DNA of 64,000 bases, taken from contig NZ_AXAU01000010.1 of NCBI RefSeq assembly GCF_000472965.1, positions 62,001-126,000 on the forward strand, written 5' to 3'. Shown here piece after piece: positions 31,714-39,087 of the stretch (position 1 is the stretch's first letter; every line of letters starts with the position of its first letter). The notes under the pieces were generated by a model. It was given only the letters and a program-made list of their open reading frames with translations, searched no databases and was not told the origin of the DNA. Origin of the DNA: Bradyrhizobium murdochi (lineage in GTDB: Bacteria > Pseudomonadota > Alphaproteobacteria > Rhizobiales > Xanthobacteraceae). Both the position numbers and the translations under genes were made by a program.

Positions 31714-32901
31714 ATGGCAAAAAGACGTATCGGCATTCTCACGGGCGGCGGCGACGTTCCCGGTCTGAACGCCGTCATCAAGAGCGTGACATATCGCGGC
31801 AGCGAGAACGACATCGAGGTCGTCGGCCTCCGCCGTGGTTGGGAGGCCCTCACGCACGTAAACCTCGAGGACCCGGCCAGCAGGTCCCACTACATCATCC
31901 CGCTGAACCGTGACAACACGCGCACCATAGACCGGAGCGGCGGCACCGTGCTGCACTCGAGCCGCACCAATCCGTCCAAGATGAAGAAGCTGCCGGATCA
32001 TCTCGTCGGCAACGACTTTCCGGTCTCGCTCAGCACCAAGAGCGGCATCGCAACCAAGACGTGGGACGTTACTGCCCAGGTGCTGGCGAATCTCTCGGGG
32101 CTCGGCATCGAACATCTGATCGCCATCGGCGGCGACGACACGCTCAGTTACGCAGCCAAGCTCAGCGCCCTCGGCGTCAAGATCATCGCCATCCCGAAGA
32201 CGATGGACAACGACGTCCGCAACACCGAGTATTGCATCGGCTTCTCGACCGCGATCACCCGCGCCAGCGACGCCATCCAGCGGCAGCGCACCACTGTCGG
32301 ATCGCACGAGCGAATCGGCATTTTCCGCGTCTTTGGCCGCGATGCCGGATTTACGGCGCTCTACACCGCGTACGCCACCTCGATAAGGTGCGTCATACCG
32401 GAGTACAAGTTCGATCTCGACAAGCTGATCCGGTTGCTCGTCGAGGAGAAGCGCGCCAACCCAAGCAACTACGCGCTGGTCGTGCTCAGCGAAGGCGCCG
32501 CGTGGGAAGGCTACGAGGTGCCAGAATACGGTGAACCTGATGCCTACGGTCATCGCAAGAAGGCGAGCGTGGCGGAATCGTTCGCCGACGAGATCAAGCG
32601 ACGCGTCGGCGAGGAGACGATCACCTCCGATCTCACCTACGACCTGCGATCGGGCAATCCGGACTTCATGGACAAGCTCGTGGCCCTGACTTTCGGTAAC
32701 ATGGCCTACGATGCCATCCTGGAAGGCAAGACCGGCCGCATGTCGGCGCTGGTGGAGGGGCGCTACGACCTCGTGCCCATCCCTGACGCCAAGCTCGGGC
32801 CGCGCAAATTGGACGTCGCCAGCACATACAACACGGAGCGCTACCGCCCCATCTACGGCAATAAGCGAGGGCTGCCGATCTTTCTCGCCCGCGCGTCATA
32901 G
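31714..32901 (+). CDS. 6-phosphofructokinase, predicted diphosphate-dependent
   Basis: A 395-residue PfkA-superfamily enzyme: GILTGGGDVPGLNAVIK (nucleotide loop), GGDDT at 139-143, PKTMDNDV at 161-168 (catalytic Asp165 and Asp167), FGRDAGFTALYTA and SEGAAWEGYE. ATP-using enzymes have glycine at the fourth place of GGDG and glycine before TIDND; here Asp142 and Lys162 occupy these places, the combination known for pyrophosphate-dependent enzymes. So a reversible PPi reaction is predicted. The start at 31714 follows GCGAGG. It is in an apparent operon with the aldolase/phosphatase gene. Confidence 0.85.
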   Translation: MAKRRIGILTGGGDVPGLNAVIKSVTYRGSENDIEVVGLRRGWEALTHVNLEDPASRSHYIIPLNRDNTRTIDRSGGTVLHSSRTNPSKMKKLPDHLVGNDFPVSLSTKSGIATKTWDVTAQVLANLSGLGIEHLIAIGGDDTLSYAAKLSALGVKIIAIPKTMDNDVRNTEYCIGFSTAITRASDAIQRQRTTVGSHERIGIFRVFGRDAGFTALYTAYATSIRCVIPEYKFDLDKLIRLLVEEKRANPSNYALVVLSEGAAWEGYEVPEYGEPDAYGHRKKASVAESFADEIKRRVGEETITSDLTYDLRSGNPDFMDKLVALTFGNMAYDAILEGKTGRMSALVEGRYDLVPIPDAKLGPRKLDVASTYNTERYRPIYGNKRGLPIFLARAS

Positions 32902-33132
32902 GGTGACAGTGATAACTCCCAAGAACGTCTCCTGCGGGTGATCTCGGAAATGCCGGACTCCATGTGGAATTGTTCGCACTGCGGAAACAAGCCGCGCTTT
33001 TGCATGATGGCGTTGCCCTGACCACCGCCCGCCCCCGGTAGACTTTTGCGGGGGGTGACGGCATCCTGCCGCTCGAATTCTCACAAGAAGACGTGCGCGG
33101 GCATCCCGCGCCGGGAAACCAGAGGGCAGGAC

Positions 33133-34128
33133 ATGATCAAGACGCGATTCACCGAGCTCGTCGGCGTCGAGCACCCGATCGTCCAGGGCGGCATGCAATG
33201 GGTCGGGCGCGCCGAGCTGGTCGCGGCCGTGGCCAATGCCGGCGCGCTCGGGCTGATCACCGCGCTGACGCAGCCGACGCCCGAGGACCTGACAAAAGAA
33301 ATCGCGCGCTGCCGCGACCTGACCGACAAACCGTTCGGTGTCAACCTGACCATTCTGCCCGCGATCAAGCCGCCGCCTTACGCCGAGTATCGCCAGGCCA
33401 TCATCGAGGCCGGCATCAAGATCGTCGAGACCGCCGGCAACAAGCCGCAGGAACATGTCACCGAATTCAAGAAGCACGGCATCAAGGTCATCCATAAATG
33501 CACCAGCGTCCGCCACGCGCTGTCGGCGGAGCGGATGGGCGTCGATGCGATCTCGATCGACGGCTTTGAATGCGCCGGCCATCCCGGCGAGGACGATACG
33601 CCCGGGCTGATCCTGATCCCGGTCGCTGCCGACAAGGTCAAGATACCGATGATCGCCTCCGGCGGTTTCGGCGACGGCCGCGGCCTGGTCGCGGCGCTGG
33701 CGCTCGGCGCCGATGGCATCAACATGGGCACGCGCTTCATGTGCACCAAGGAAAGCCCGATCCACCAGCTCGTGAAGGAGCGCATCGTCGCCAATGACGA
33801 GCGCGAGACCGAATTGATCTTCCGCACCATGCGCAACACCTCGCGCGTCGCCAAGAACGCGATCTCGACCAAGGTGGTGGCGATGGAAAGAGAAGGCGCG
33901 AAATTCGAGGACGTGCGCGAGCTCGTCGCCGGCGCCCGCGGCAAGATGGTCTACGCGTCAGGCGATGCCGATGAAGGCATCTGGTCGGCCGGCCAGGTCC
34001 AGGGCCTGATCCACGACATTCCGACCTGCGCCGAACTGATCTCGCGCATCGTGCGCGACGCGGAAGCGATCATCCGCAGCCGGTTCGAAGCCATGCTGTC
34101 GGGCGCGCAGCGTCAGGCGGCAGAATAA
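33133..34128 (+). CDS. Nitronate monooxygenase (2-nitropropane dioxygenase family)
   Basis: A 331-residue FMN-dependent TIM barrel. The N-terminal EHPIVQGGMQWVG and the flavin-phosphate segments IPMIASGGFGDGRGLVAALALGADGINMGTRFMCTKE are family hallmarks; HPGEDD carries the usual catalytic histidine of the bacterial class (ECAGHPGEDDTP). It oxidises nitronates, such as propionate 3-nitronate, to aldehydes or keto acids plus nitrite. I took the ATG at 33133 (AGGGCAGG upstream) rather than the upstream in-frame start. The quinone oxidoreductase gene follows after 31 bp and is probably co-transcribed. Confidence 0.9.
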   Translation: MIKTRFTELVGVEHPIVQGGMQWVGRAELVAAVANAGALGLITALTQPTPEDLTKEIARCRDLTDKPFGVNLTILPAIKPPPYAEYRQAIIEAGIKIVETAGNKPQEHVTEFKKHGIKVIHKCTSVRHALSAERMGVDAISIDGFECAGHPGEDDTPGLILIPVAADKVKIPMIASGGFGDGRGLVAALALGADGINMGTRFMCTKESPIHQLVKERIVANDERETELIFRTMRNTSRVAKNAISTKVVAMEREGAKFEDVRELVAGARGKMVYASGDADEGIWSAGQVQGLIHDIPTCAELISRIVRDAEAIIRSRFEAMLSGAQRQAAE

Positions 34129-34159
34129 AAGCGGTCTCCGCCACCAACGAGAAGAGCCC

Positions 34160-35128
34160 ATGAAAGCCTATGTCTACGGCGCCAACGGCGCCGAAATATC
34201 AGAGGTCGCAAAACCCTCTCCAAAAGGCACACAGGTGCTGGTCAAGGTGCATGCCTGCGGTCTCAACCGCGCCGATCTCGGCATGACCAAGGGCCACGTG
34301 CACGGCGCAGCCGGCGGCGTCGGCACGGTGCTCGGCATGGAATGGGCCGGCGAAGTCGCCGAGCTCGGGCCTGACGCAAAAGGCGTTGAAGTCGGCGACA
34401 AGATCATGGGCTCGGGTGCAGCCGCGTTTGCCGAATATACGCTGGCCGACCACGGCCGGCTGTTCCGCGCACCCTCGAACATGAATTTCGAGGAAGCCGC
34501 CACCCTCCCCGTCGCGCTCGCCACCATGCACAACGCCGTCGTCACCAACGGCGCGCTGCAGCCGGGCCAGAGCGTCCTGATCCAGGGCGCCAGCTCCGGC
34601 GTCGGCCTGATGGCGATGCAGATTGCAAAACTGAAGGGCGCCAAACTCGTGATCGGCTCCTCGACGGACGCGATGCGCCGCGGCCGCCTGAAGGAATTCG
34701 GCGCCGATCTCGCGATCGATTCCAGTGACCCCGGCTGGGTCGATCAGGTGCTCAACGCCACCAACGGCGAAGGCGTCGACCTGATCGTCGATCAGGTTTC
34801 CGGCAAGGTCGCCAACCAAAACCTCGCCGCCACCAAGGTCAAGGGCCGCATCGTCAATGTCGGCCGGCTCGGCGGCACCCACGCCGATTTCAATTTCGAC
34901 CTCCACGCCGCCCGCCGCATCAACTATATCGGCGTCACCTTCCGCACCCGCAGCATCGAAGAAATCCGCGAGATCTTTGACGAGGTCCGCAAAGACATCT
35001 GGGGCGCGGTGGAATCGCGAAAACTGCAACTGCCGATCGACAAGGTCTATCCCTTCGCCGAGATCGGCAAAGCGTTCGAGCACATGGAGGCCAACAAGCA
35101 CCTCGGCAAGATCGTGGTGGCGTACTAG
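34160..35128 (+). CDS. Quinone oxidoreductase-like medium-chain dehydrogenase (zinc-free)
   Basis: A 322-residue MDR-superfamily protein: GroES-like N-terminal domain (VLVKVHACGLNRADLGMTKG, MEWAGEVAELG) and a Rossmann domain with QSVLIQGASSGVGLMAMQIAK. The catalytic zinc cysteine/histidine set of alcohol dehydrogenases is missing, as in the QOR and enoyl reductase branches, which reduce quinones or activated double bonds with NADPH. It probably shares a transcript with the nitronate monooxygenase. Confidence 0.88.
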   Translation: MKAYVYGANGAEISEVAKPSPKGTQVLVKVHACGLNRADLGMTKGHVHGAAGGVGTVLGMEWAGEVAELGPDAKGVEVGDKIMGSGAAAFAEYTLADHGRLFRAPSNMNFEEAATLPVALATMHNAVVTNGALQPGQSVLIQGASSGVGLMAMQIAKLKGAKLVIGSSTDAMRRGRLKEFGADLAIDSSDPGWVDQVLNATNGEGVDLIVDQVSGKVANQNLAATKVKGRIVNVGRLGGTHADFNFDLHAARRINYIGVTFRTRSIEEIREIFDEVRKDIWGAVESRKLQLPIDKVYPFAEIGKAFEHMEANKHLGKIVVAY

Positions 35129-35196
35129 CTGCGTATCCCGAACGCGGTGCAGCGCGTGAGCGCTGACCGCAGAGCCGGGACCCACGCACCAGTGGA

Positions 35197-35250
35197 CCCC
35201 GGATCAGCAGTGCATCACGCCGCAAACGGCGTGCCGCACAGCATCCGGGG
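35197..35250. repeat. Imperfect palindrome with CCCCGGAT/ATCCGGGG ends
   Basis: CCCCGGATCAGCAGTGCATC ... CGGCGTGCCGCACAGCATCCGGGG: imperfect inverted arms of about 24 bp around CGCAAA. It lies behind the quinone oxidoreductase gene and may act as its terminator. Confidence 0.6.
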
Positions 35251-35295
35251 AACGCAGACCGCCGCTCTTCCAGACAGCGCAAACCGCAAGCTATC

Positions 35296-35547
35296 CTACG
35301 GCAGCGACCCTCTCAGGTCTGCGACACCAATATCGAGGGTTGCTCGGCCACCGTTCTCGGGGGCGGTGCGCGTGCTCACCTTGCTGTGTTCGGACACAGC
35401 AGTGACACGGCCACCTTTCTCAGCCAGTCCAAAACTTTGAACGACGATCGCGCCAAGCACTAGCAGCGCGACCATAACCAGCCCACTCAGGGCGGGCGTT
35501 AGATGTAGATTGGACCCAAAGCGCATCATCACTGCACCCATGCGCAT
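35296..35547 (-). CDS. Small hypothetical protein with one membrane segment
   Basis: An 83-residue open frame with a hydrophobic stretch (LSGLVMVALLVLGAIVVQSFGL) at about 20-42 and a polar C-terminal tail. Several possible starts lie close together (MRMGAVMM) and no strong ribosome binding site stands out. Composition fits a coding gene but it is not matched to any family, and it could be spurious. Confidence 0.4.
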   Translation of the reverse strand: MRMGAVMMRFGSNLHLTPALSGLVMVALLVLGAIVVQSFGLAEKGGRVTAVSEHSKVSTRTAPENGGRATLDIGVADLRGSLP

Positions 35548-35743
35548 CGCCCGCAGCCCGTTGCAACGAGCATCGTTGAGTCGTTAGGCGATTTGGTGAC
35601 GCGGCGGTGGCGATCCGGCGACCACTCTCTTGCCCGCACCGTGCACTTCAACCGAAGCGATCGGATGGATGAGGCCGAGTATCCGCACCGACGCCAGTTC
35701 GGTCGGGACTCCACAAGATCGGCGAGCGGCGCGCGCGCCGCTG

Positions 35744-36148
35744 CTACCCGGCGCGACTGCGTTGCTCAATATTGGCCGCCGGTCCCCCCGCGCGGACATG
35801 GCGATTACCGGATGGCAGTGTTTGTGAGCCCGCGATACTTTTCCACGGACTAATCGTTTCGACGATGATGTTAATTCCAGCCAACGCGCTGTCGATCTGG
35901 CGCTGCACGTTGTTGACCTCGGCCTGCAGGAAGTCCTGCATTTTTTGGAGTTCCGAAGCCAACCCCTGAAGTTCGCCTATCGAATTTGAGGTCAGCCGGG
36001 CGACGGAGGAGTTGATTCGTTCGGCGCTGATCTCCAGCTCGCTAGAGGGTTGCGACTTCTCTTGCGTTTCCGATTTGCTCAGTTGCGTCGCCAAAGCCTC
36101 CGACGGAGGCGTTTTTTCGTCGGGTGCGGCAGACGTTCGGGTATCCAT
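35744..36148 (-). CDS. Small coiled-coil protein, unknown function
   Basis: A 134-residue hydrophilic protein; AAGGGAGCACCTG precedes the ATG. The N-terminal 45 residues are polar and likely disordered. Residues about 45-100 (SSVARLTSNSIGELQGLASELQKMQDFLQAEVNNVQRQIDSALAGINII) show heptad spacing and probably form a coiled coil. The C-terminus (WKSIAGSQTLPSGNRHVRAGG ...) is different in character. A full CtrA-type box lies 53 bp upstream of the start, suggesting cell-cycle control. Confidence 0.6.
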   Translation of the reverse strand: MDTRTSAAPDEKTPPSEALATQLSKSETQEKSQPSSELEISAERINSSVARLTSNSIGELQGLASELQKMQDFLQAEVNNVQRQIDSALAGINIIVETISPWKSIAGSQTLPSGNRHVRAGGPAANIEQRSRAG

Positions 36149-36200
36149 CAGGTGCTCCCTTGGTGCCGGTTGGTCGCGACGCCAATCCCGAACCAGATTG

Positions 36201-36216
36201 GTTAATAATCCGTTAA
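36201..36216 (-). promoter_or_regulatory. CtrA-type box (TTAA-N7-TTAAC)
   Basis: On the minus strand TTAA-CGGATTA-TTAAC matches the full CtrA consensus. It overlaps one of two direct copies of CAGATTGGTTAATAAT (36194-36209 and 36225-36240), whose starts are 31 bp apart. It lies 53 bp upstream of the coiled-coil gene start. Confidence 0.6.
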
Positions 36217-36275
36217 ACCTAATGCAGATTGGTTAATAATTTCGATAAGGGGAAGCCGAGGCCGTCGTTTTTCGA

Positions 36276-37274
36276 TCATCGCGCCTCGCCGGCAAACGCC
36301 TGCCGCAGTTCCGACAGCCGGTCGAGCGCCGCCTGCGGCAGCGGGCCCTTCTCCACCGCGGCGAGTGCATCCTCGAACTGCCCCGGCGTCGCCATGCCGA
36401 CCAGGATCGTGCCCATCGCCGGATGAGAGATCGCAAACCGCGTCGCGGCCTCGGTCAGGCTGGCGGCAAATCCCTCCTCCACCAGCGGCATCAGCCGGCG
36501 CGCGCGATCGACATCGGCATCATAGCTCATGGCAGAGCCGATCGGTTCCGGCGCAGCACCCGCAATCGGATGACGCTCGGCCGAACCCGATAGCGCCCCG
36601 CCGGCCAGCACGCGGATGCCCACGACACCTACGCCGGCGCCTTCCGTGTGATCGAACAGCCGTCCGTAATCCTGCGCCGGATAGCGCGCCGGCAATTCGC
36701 CGGCCGCAGACGGATTGAGCATGTTGTAGACGACCTGCGCGCTGTCGAACACGCGCGCATCGATCACCTGATGCAGCGCCGCCGTATCGCCGAGCGCCGT
36801 GATCCCGAGAAACCGGATCTTGCCCTCTCGCCGCAGCCGCTCGAACGCCGGCAGCACCTCGTCCAGCACCTGCCGGACGCTCAGCGCCGGCCCGCCGCCC
36901 TGCTCGGTGATGGGATTGTGCAGATGAAAGATATCGACCCGCTCGAGCTGCAGCCGCGCCAGACTGCCTTCGAGCGATAGCCGCACCGCCTCATCAATGC
37001 GGCCACGATCGCCAGGCGGCAACCGCACCTTGGTCCCGACGACGACGTCGGCCGGCTTCAGCTTCTGCAAAACCCGGCCAAGGTTCTTTTCCGATTCCCC
37101 ATCGCCGTACTGCACCGCGGTGTCGAAGTAGTTGACGCCAGCCGCAATCGCCCGTGCGATGGCCCGCTCCTGGTCGGCCGCATCGCCGCGCACCATCAAC
37201 CCGCCGACGGCGCCGCAGCCGAAGCCGAGAATCGAGAGCCGCATCCCGCTGCGGCCAAAGGTTCGAAATTCCAT
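36276..37274 (-). CDS. Aldo/keto reductase
   Basis: A 332-residue NADP-dependent TIM-barrel reductase. The catalytic set is visible: Asp and Tyr in NYFDTAVQYGDGESE, Lys in VVVGTKV and His in VDIFHLHNP. The C-terminal cofactor region (TILVGMATPGQFEDALAAVEKG) also fits. Start at 37274 follows AGGAGGAAACGCG; the frame extends further upstream only by running into the amidohydrolase gene. It is 32 bp downstream of the amidohydrolase, same strand, so probably one operon. Substrate unknown. Confidence 0.9.
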   Translation of the reverse strand: MEFRTFGRSGMRLSILGFGCGAVGGLMVRGDAADQERAIARAIAAGVNYFDTAVQYGDGESEKNLGRVLQKLKPADVVVGTKVRLPPGDRGRIDEAVRLSLEGSLARLQLERVDIFHLHNPITEQGGGPALSVRQVLDEVLPAFERLRREGKIRFLGITALGDTAALHQVIDARVFDSAQVVYNMLNPSAAGELPARYPAQDYGRLFDHTEGAGVGVVGIRVLAGGALSGSAERHPIAGAAPEPIGSAMSYDADVDRARRLMPLVEEGFAASLTEAATRFAISHPAMGTILVGMATPGQFEDALAAVEKGPLPQAALDRLSELRQAFAGEAR

Positions 37275-37306
37275 CGCGTTTCCTCCTGAGGTGGATGAGC
37301 TGCGCG

Positions 37307-38149
37307 CTAGCCTTTGTTCGGCGACCAGCCATAAGCCTTGATGCAGGCACCGCCCATCAGCATGGCGCGCTCGCTCTCGTTCAGGCGGCTCGTCTTCAGG
37401 AACGGCTCGACGGCCTGCTCGTAATTGACGACGGCGAACGCCCGCGTCCAGTCCGTGCCCCACAGGCAGCGCTCAAAACCCCAGGCATCGAACACGCGGG
37501 CGAGCGGGTCCCAGATATCCGGATAAGGATACGGCTCGCGCGACAGCGTGCAGGCGCCGCTGACCTTGATCACGGCGTTCGGTCGCTTGGCGAGTTCCAG
37601 CACCTTCGGCAGCTCCGCCCAAGGCTCGGGCGGCGCCGGCGGAACGCGCGGCTGCAGGAGGCCGAGATGATCGATGATGAACCGCGTGTCGGGGTGGCGA
37701 TCGATCAGCGCACTGCCCGCGTCCAGATTGTCCCAGCAGTGGAGGTTGACCGGAAAATCATGGCGAACCGCCGCGCGCGCAATCCGGTCGAGGCCGGGAT
37801 GATCAGGCGCGCGCTGCGCCTCCTTCGTCAGCATGATGCGGATCCCGACCGTGCCCGGCGTCTTCTTCCACTCGGCGACGACGTCGGCCACATCAGGGTC
37901 ATCGGGGTCGACCGGCTTGACGATGGCGACCCGGCCCTGATGGGCCCGCTGCACTTCCACGGCATAGCTGGCGTCATAGCGGTACAACGAAAACGCCGAG
38001 ATGAAGATCGCCCCGTCGACGCCAACCTTGTCCATCGCCGCCACCATCTCGTCGCCCGTAACGTGATCGGGCCAGTTCGGCACACTGTGCCAAGGCCGCT
38101 TCGGACTGTTCGCCTCATAGGCATGGACCTGGGAATCGATGATCGGCAT
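37307..38149 (-). CDS. Amidohydrolase (PF04909-type, TIM-barrel metal hydrolase)
   Basis: A 280-residue amidohydrolase_2 protein of the lactonase/decarboxylase group. Metal or active-site segments: IIDSQVHAYE at the start (a QVH form in place of HxH), FPVNLHCWDN, RFIIDHLGLLQP and CLWGTDW with the C-terminal aspartate. Relatives hydrolyse sugar lactones or decarboxylate aromatic acids. The downstream aldo/keto reductase suggests a two-step sugar-acid or aromatic route. A 5' remnant of a second copy lies at 42318-42396. Confidence 0.85.
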   Translation of the reverse strand: MPIIDSQVHAYEANSPKRPWHSVPNWPDHVTGDEMVAAMDKVGVDGAIFISAFSLYRYDASYAVEVQRAHQGRVAIVKPVDPDDPDVADVVAEWKKTPGTVGIRIMLTKEAQRAPDHPGLDRIARAAVRHDFPVNLHCWDNLDAGSALIDRHPDTRFIIDHLGLLQPRVPPAPPEPWAELPKVLELAKRPNAVIKVSGACTLSREPYPYPDIWDPLARVFDAWGFERCLWGTDWTRAFAVVNYEQAVEPFLKTSRLNESERAMLMGGACIKAYGWSPNKG

Positions 38150-38496
38150 CGGGCAGTTCCTCTGTACCGAGAGATTTTGGACAATGTCGCAGGCTCGTGT
38201 CCAGAGGCGAGTCCCAACAGCGGAACTGACGCGGTTTGTTCGATCACCTGATCAGCGAGCAGCGTAGAGGCTGTGAAGGCGAGCGCATTTTTCGTCGGTC
38301 ATCGATTGGGAAAAATGCGCAGCGCCCTTTCGTCGCCTTATTTTGAAGCGTAACTTGAGACGCCAAGAAACAAGAAAAATCGATCTTGGGAGGCACGCCA
38401 ATGTGCAGAACGAAGAGTTTCGTTTGGGCATCCCTCGCTTGTTTACCTCGACTGACCGCGCATTTGCAGGATTACCCTTCGGCCGAGACATAGCCG
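38150..38496. other. Intergenic stretch between amidohydrolase and PCuAC genes
   Basis: About 350 bp, divergent promoters expected. Apart from the dyad at 38283-38320 I see no gene; a 101-codon minus-strand frame here is rich in Arg/Ser/Lys and has no ribosome binding site. Confidence 0.5.
38283..38320. repeat. Perfect 11-bp inverted repeat
   Basis: GCGCATTTTTC and GAAAAATGCGC, separated by 16 bp. It could be a terminator-like stem or a regulatory dyad for one of the two divergent genes. Confidence 0.55.
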
Positions 38497-38982
38497 ATGA
38501 CCGCGACAGCGACATCAGGTGCTGATGGCGCACGGCTTGATCGCGGCCGGATTGCATTTCTTGTGTTCGGACTGGTTGCTGTTCTTTGGCTGACGCGCGG
38601 GTTCGCCGCGGCAGGTGAAGCGTTGCAAGTGACGAACGCCCGGGTGCCTGCGTCCGATCAGATCGGTATCGATCTCCCGCTTGTGATGACGATCAGGAAC
38701 GATGCGGCCGAAGCCGACGCCCTGTTGCGCGTCCGCTGTCCGTTCGCGAACTTCGCCGTAAGGCACACGGTCGATCGCGGCGAAGGCGCGCCAGCCATGC
38801 GCGAGATCAAGTCCATTCCAATCCCGGAGAACAAGACGACCGAACTCAAAAACGACGGACATCACGTGATGCTGCTGCAGACACGGCAGAAGCTTGTCGA
38901 CGGCGAGACGTTTACATGCGCCGTCGTTTTCCAGAAAGGCGGAACCAAAGAAACGGAGGTGCAGGTTTCGCGAACGCCCTGA
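38497..38982 (+). CDS. PCuAC-type periplasmic copper chaperone
   Basis: A 161-residue protein with an uncleaved or signal helix at about 19-40 (IAFLVFGLVAVLWLTRGFAAAG) and a single PCuAC (DUF461) domain. The copper ligands His...Met...His..Met can be placed in FAVRHTVDRG, APAMREIKSIP and GHHVMLL. These proteins carry Cu(I) in the periplasm, usually to cytochrome oxidase. Here it lies 105 bp upstream of the PQQ dehydrogenase-cytochrome genes and may serve that electron chain. No strong ribosome binding site; the start could be slightly different. Confidence 0.75.
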   Translation: MTATATSGADGARLDRGRIAFLVFGLVAVLWLTRGFAAAGEALQVTNARVPASDQIGIDLPLVMTIRNDAAEADALLRVRCPFANFAVRHTVDRGEGAPAMREIKSIPIPENKTTELKNDGHHVMLLQTRQKLVDGETFTCAVVFQKGGTKETEVQVSRTP

Positions 38983-39087
38983 TCGCGACAGCGGACCGGT
39001 GAGCCCGCTGAACGAGGCTTCTCAGCTAAACGCCCGGATGTGCCGGACGCTCGATTTAACGTGGACTGCCAAAGGAGGGCATTTCTC

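Noticed and set aside
35584..35853. Small frames on both strands between the two hypothetical genes
   Set aside because: No ribosome binding site, Arg/Ser-rich composition, mutually overlapping; nothing favours one as a gene.
38252..38557. 101-codon minus-strand frame overlapping the PCuAC gene start
   Set aside because: It crosses the GCGCATTTTTC dyad and the 5' end of a better-supported gene, with no ribosome binding site.
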